Assembly (NCBI GenBank): GCA_024695225.1
Contig: JAILIO010000258.1
Coordinates: 1 to 5,345, forward strand
Length of the DNA: 5,345 bases
Reading direction: 5' to 3'
Source: Lachnospiraceae bacterium
GTDB lineage: Bacteria; Bacillota; Clostridia; Lachnospirales; Lachnospiraceae
Part shown: positions 4,450 to 5,345 of the stretch, in pieces
Layout of the letters: every line of letters starts with the position of its first letter
Position numbering within the stretch: the stretch's first letter is position 1
The notes under the pieces: generated by a model
Told to the model about the DNA's origin: nothing
What the model saw: only the letters and a program-made list of their open reading frames with translations
Database searches by the model: none
Program-made: the position numbers and the translations under genes

Positions 4450-5345
4450 ATGCGTAAGAAAACAGGAGCCATAGTGATGACCGCGGTCTTGGCGGCACTT
4501 CTTGTTTCCTGTGGAAATAAGGACGCTGCACAGAACATGGCAGCCTCTGAGGCGGCAGATACGGCCGCCGGAACCGATGCTAAAACCGCGGGTAACGCGG
4601 ATGCGGCAGAAACGTCTCCTGCAGAAGCAGTTTCCACTGCCATGGATCCTTCCGCAGCATCCGGAAAATCCTCCGCCGTTATCATCAATGTAAATTCAAT
4701 TGACTCCGTCGCCAAATTCCTGTCGGGTGAGTGGGACATGACGGACACTCTCACCGGGGATGATTTCGGAGTGCTGACTTTTGGCGGCGACGGGGCGTGT
4801 TCATTTAAATACAACGGCAGCGGCGCGAAAATGAACGGCACCGTGAGTTTTACAAAGCACTCCCACTATGACAGCGAGAAGGAAGATCTCGTGGACGATC
4901 CCGAAGTCACAGGATTCGAAATGAATTTCACCGAAATCCCCGGGGAGTTTGCGCTCCCCGGGTTAAATGAAGTCTTCCCCACAGAAGAAAGTGTAAGCGG
5001 CTATTTTCATACCGGCTGTGGAAACGGAGAAGACTATCTGTACCTGGACTGGATCGGGAACGGCGACTCATATGTATTTGAGTACATATTCCAGAACAGG
5101 GACAGACTGGAAAAGGAGTACGGGAAGGACAGTGGGCATGAACTTCAGACCCGCTGGTTCCTTCACAGGGCAAACGGAGGTATCACTTATCCTGAGACTC
5201 CCAAGGACAGTGAGTTCCATGCATTCTGCTGGAGAAATCCTTCGGGGAATGAACTGATCCTGGAGCCCCTGGAATTACACACAAATGATGAGTACGAAGA
5301 TTATACCGGCAGGCATTTCAGCTCCGGGTATTTTACGCCTAAAGG
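4450..5345 (+). CDS. Lipoprotein of unknown function (right edge truncated)
   Basis: An open frame of 298 complete codons runs from ATG 4450 to the window edge with no stop. Residues 1-20 form a lipoprotein signal (MRKK n-region, hydrophobic core, lipobox LLVSC), with C21 the likely anchor. Residues 22 to about 80 are a low-complexity linker rich in Ala, Thr, Ser, Glu and Asp, as expected for a flexible tether on the outer face of the membrane. From about 81 there is a folded-looking domain that opens with VAKFLSGEWDMTDTLTGDDF and continues with alternating hydrophobic and polar stretches, many Gly, Asp and aromatic residues, and few predicted helices. The FLSGEW opening and strand-rich character recall lipocalin-like domains, but this is only a resemblance and no family is recognised. 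Cysteines occur at about 117, 191 and 260. It follows the TRAP permease on the same strand after 270 nt of repeats, with its own strong ribosome site, so co-transcription is uncertain. Confidence 0.88.
   Translation, partial: MRKKTGAIVMTAVLAALLVSCGNKDAAQNMAASEAADTAAGTDAKTAGNADAAETSPAEAVSTAMDPSAASGKSSAVIINVNSIDSVAKFLSGEWDMTDTLTGDDFGVLTFGGDGACSFKYNGSGAKMNGTVSFTKHSHYDSEKEDLVDDPEVTGFEMNFTEIPGEFALPGLNEVFPTEESVSGYFHTGCGNGEDYLYLDWIGNGDSYVFEYIFQNRDRLEKEYGKDSGHELQTRWFLHRANGGITYPETPKDSEFHAFCWRNPSGNELILEPLELHTNDEYEDYTGRHFSSGYFTPK
4939..4962 (+). repeat. Perfect 9-bp GC-rich inverted repeat inside the lipoprotein gene
   Basis: CCCGGGGAG (4939-4947) and CTCCCCGGG (4954-4962) are exact reverse complements separated by TTTGCG. 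The sequence encodes PGEFALPG within the lipoprotein, so codons for the two PG pairs account for part of the symmetry. The mRNA hairpin should be very stable. The downstream sequence TTAAATGAAG is A/T-rich but not a T tract, so termination is not claimed. Confidence 0.8.

Noticed and set aside
4410..4841. 143-codon minus-strand frame opposite the lipoprotein start
   Set aside because: It arises from the Ala-rich linker read in reverse. The + strand frame has a strong ribosome site, lipobox and a long open frame.

Overview
The window looks like a chromosomal segment of a moderate-GC member of the Clostridia, most likely Lachnospiraceae-like. This is inferred from strong AGGAGG-type ribosome binding sites, a lipoprotein-anchored (Gram-positive style) solute-binding protein, a Cytidylate_kin2-type kinase and a TTG start. 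No ribosomal or other taxonomic marker is present, so the assignment is an inference. Every gene reads on the + strand.

Layout: (1) about 2-124, the C-terminal tail of an unrecognised protein cut by the left edge. (2) 125-374, an intergenic region holding three diverging copies of a hairpin-forming repeat with arms CTTTTCGCCC / GGGCGAAAAG, then a small stem-loop. (3) 375-980, a cytidylate kinase-like protein. (4) 981-1187, an intergenic region with a ~62-bp imperfect direct repeat whose copies lie exactly 100 bp apart, and an 11-bp tandem repeat. (5) 1188-2150, a TAXI-family TRAP solute-binding lipoprotein starting at TTG. (6) 2164-4179, the matching fused TRAP permease, whose N-terminus carries 18/24-bp in-frame repeats. 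(7) 4180-4449, an intergenic region with ~69-bp tandem repeats and a stem-loop. (8) 4450 to the right edge, an incomplete lipoprotein of unknown function.

The functional core is the two-gene TAXI-TRAP importer. The lipid-anchored binding protein captures a substrate outside the membrane and delivers it to the fused 4TM/12TM permease, a secondary transporter expected to be driven by an ion gradient. The genes are 13 nt apart and should be co-transcribed. The substrate cannot be read from the sequence. The kinase and the downstream lipoprotein are neighbours on the same strand, but nothing visible ties them functionally to the importer.

The most distinctive property is repetition. All three long intergenic gaps carry their own unrelated duplicated sequence, and two of the proteins have repetitive or low-complexity N-terminal regions. 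No RNA gene, CRISPR array, transposase or convincing intrinsic terminator was seen. I found no clear evidence of a new multi-gene system. The repeats and the unknown lipoprotein are the items most worth following up.
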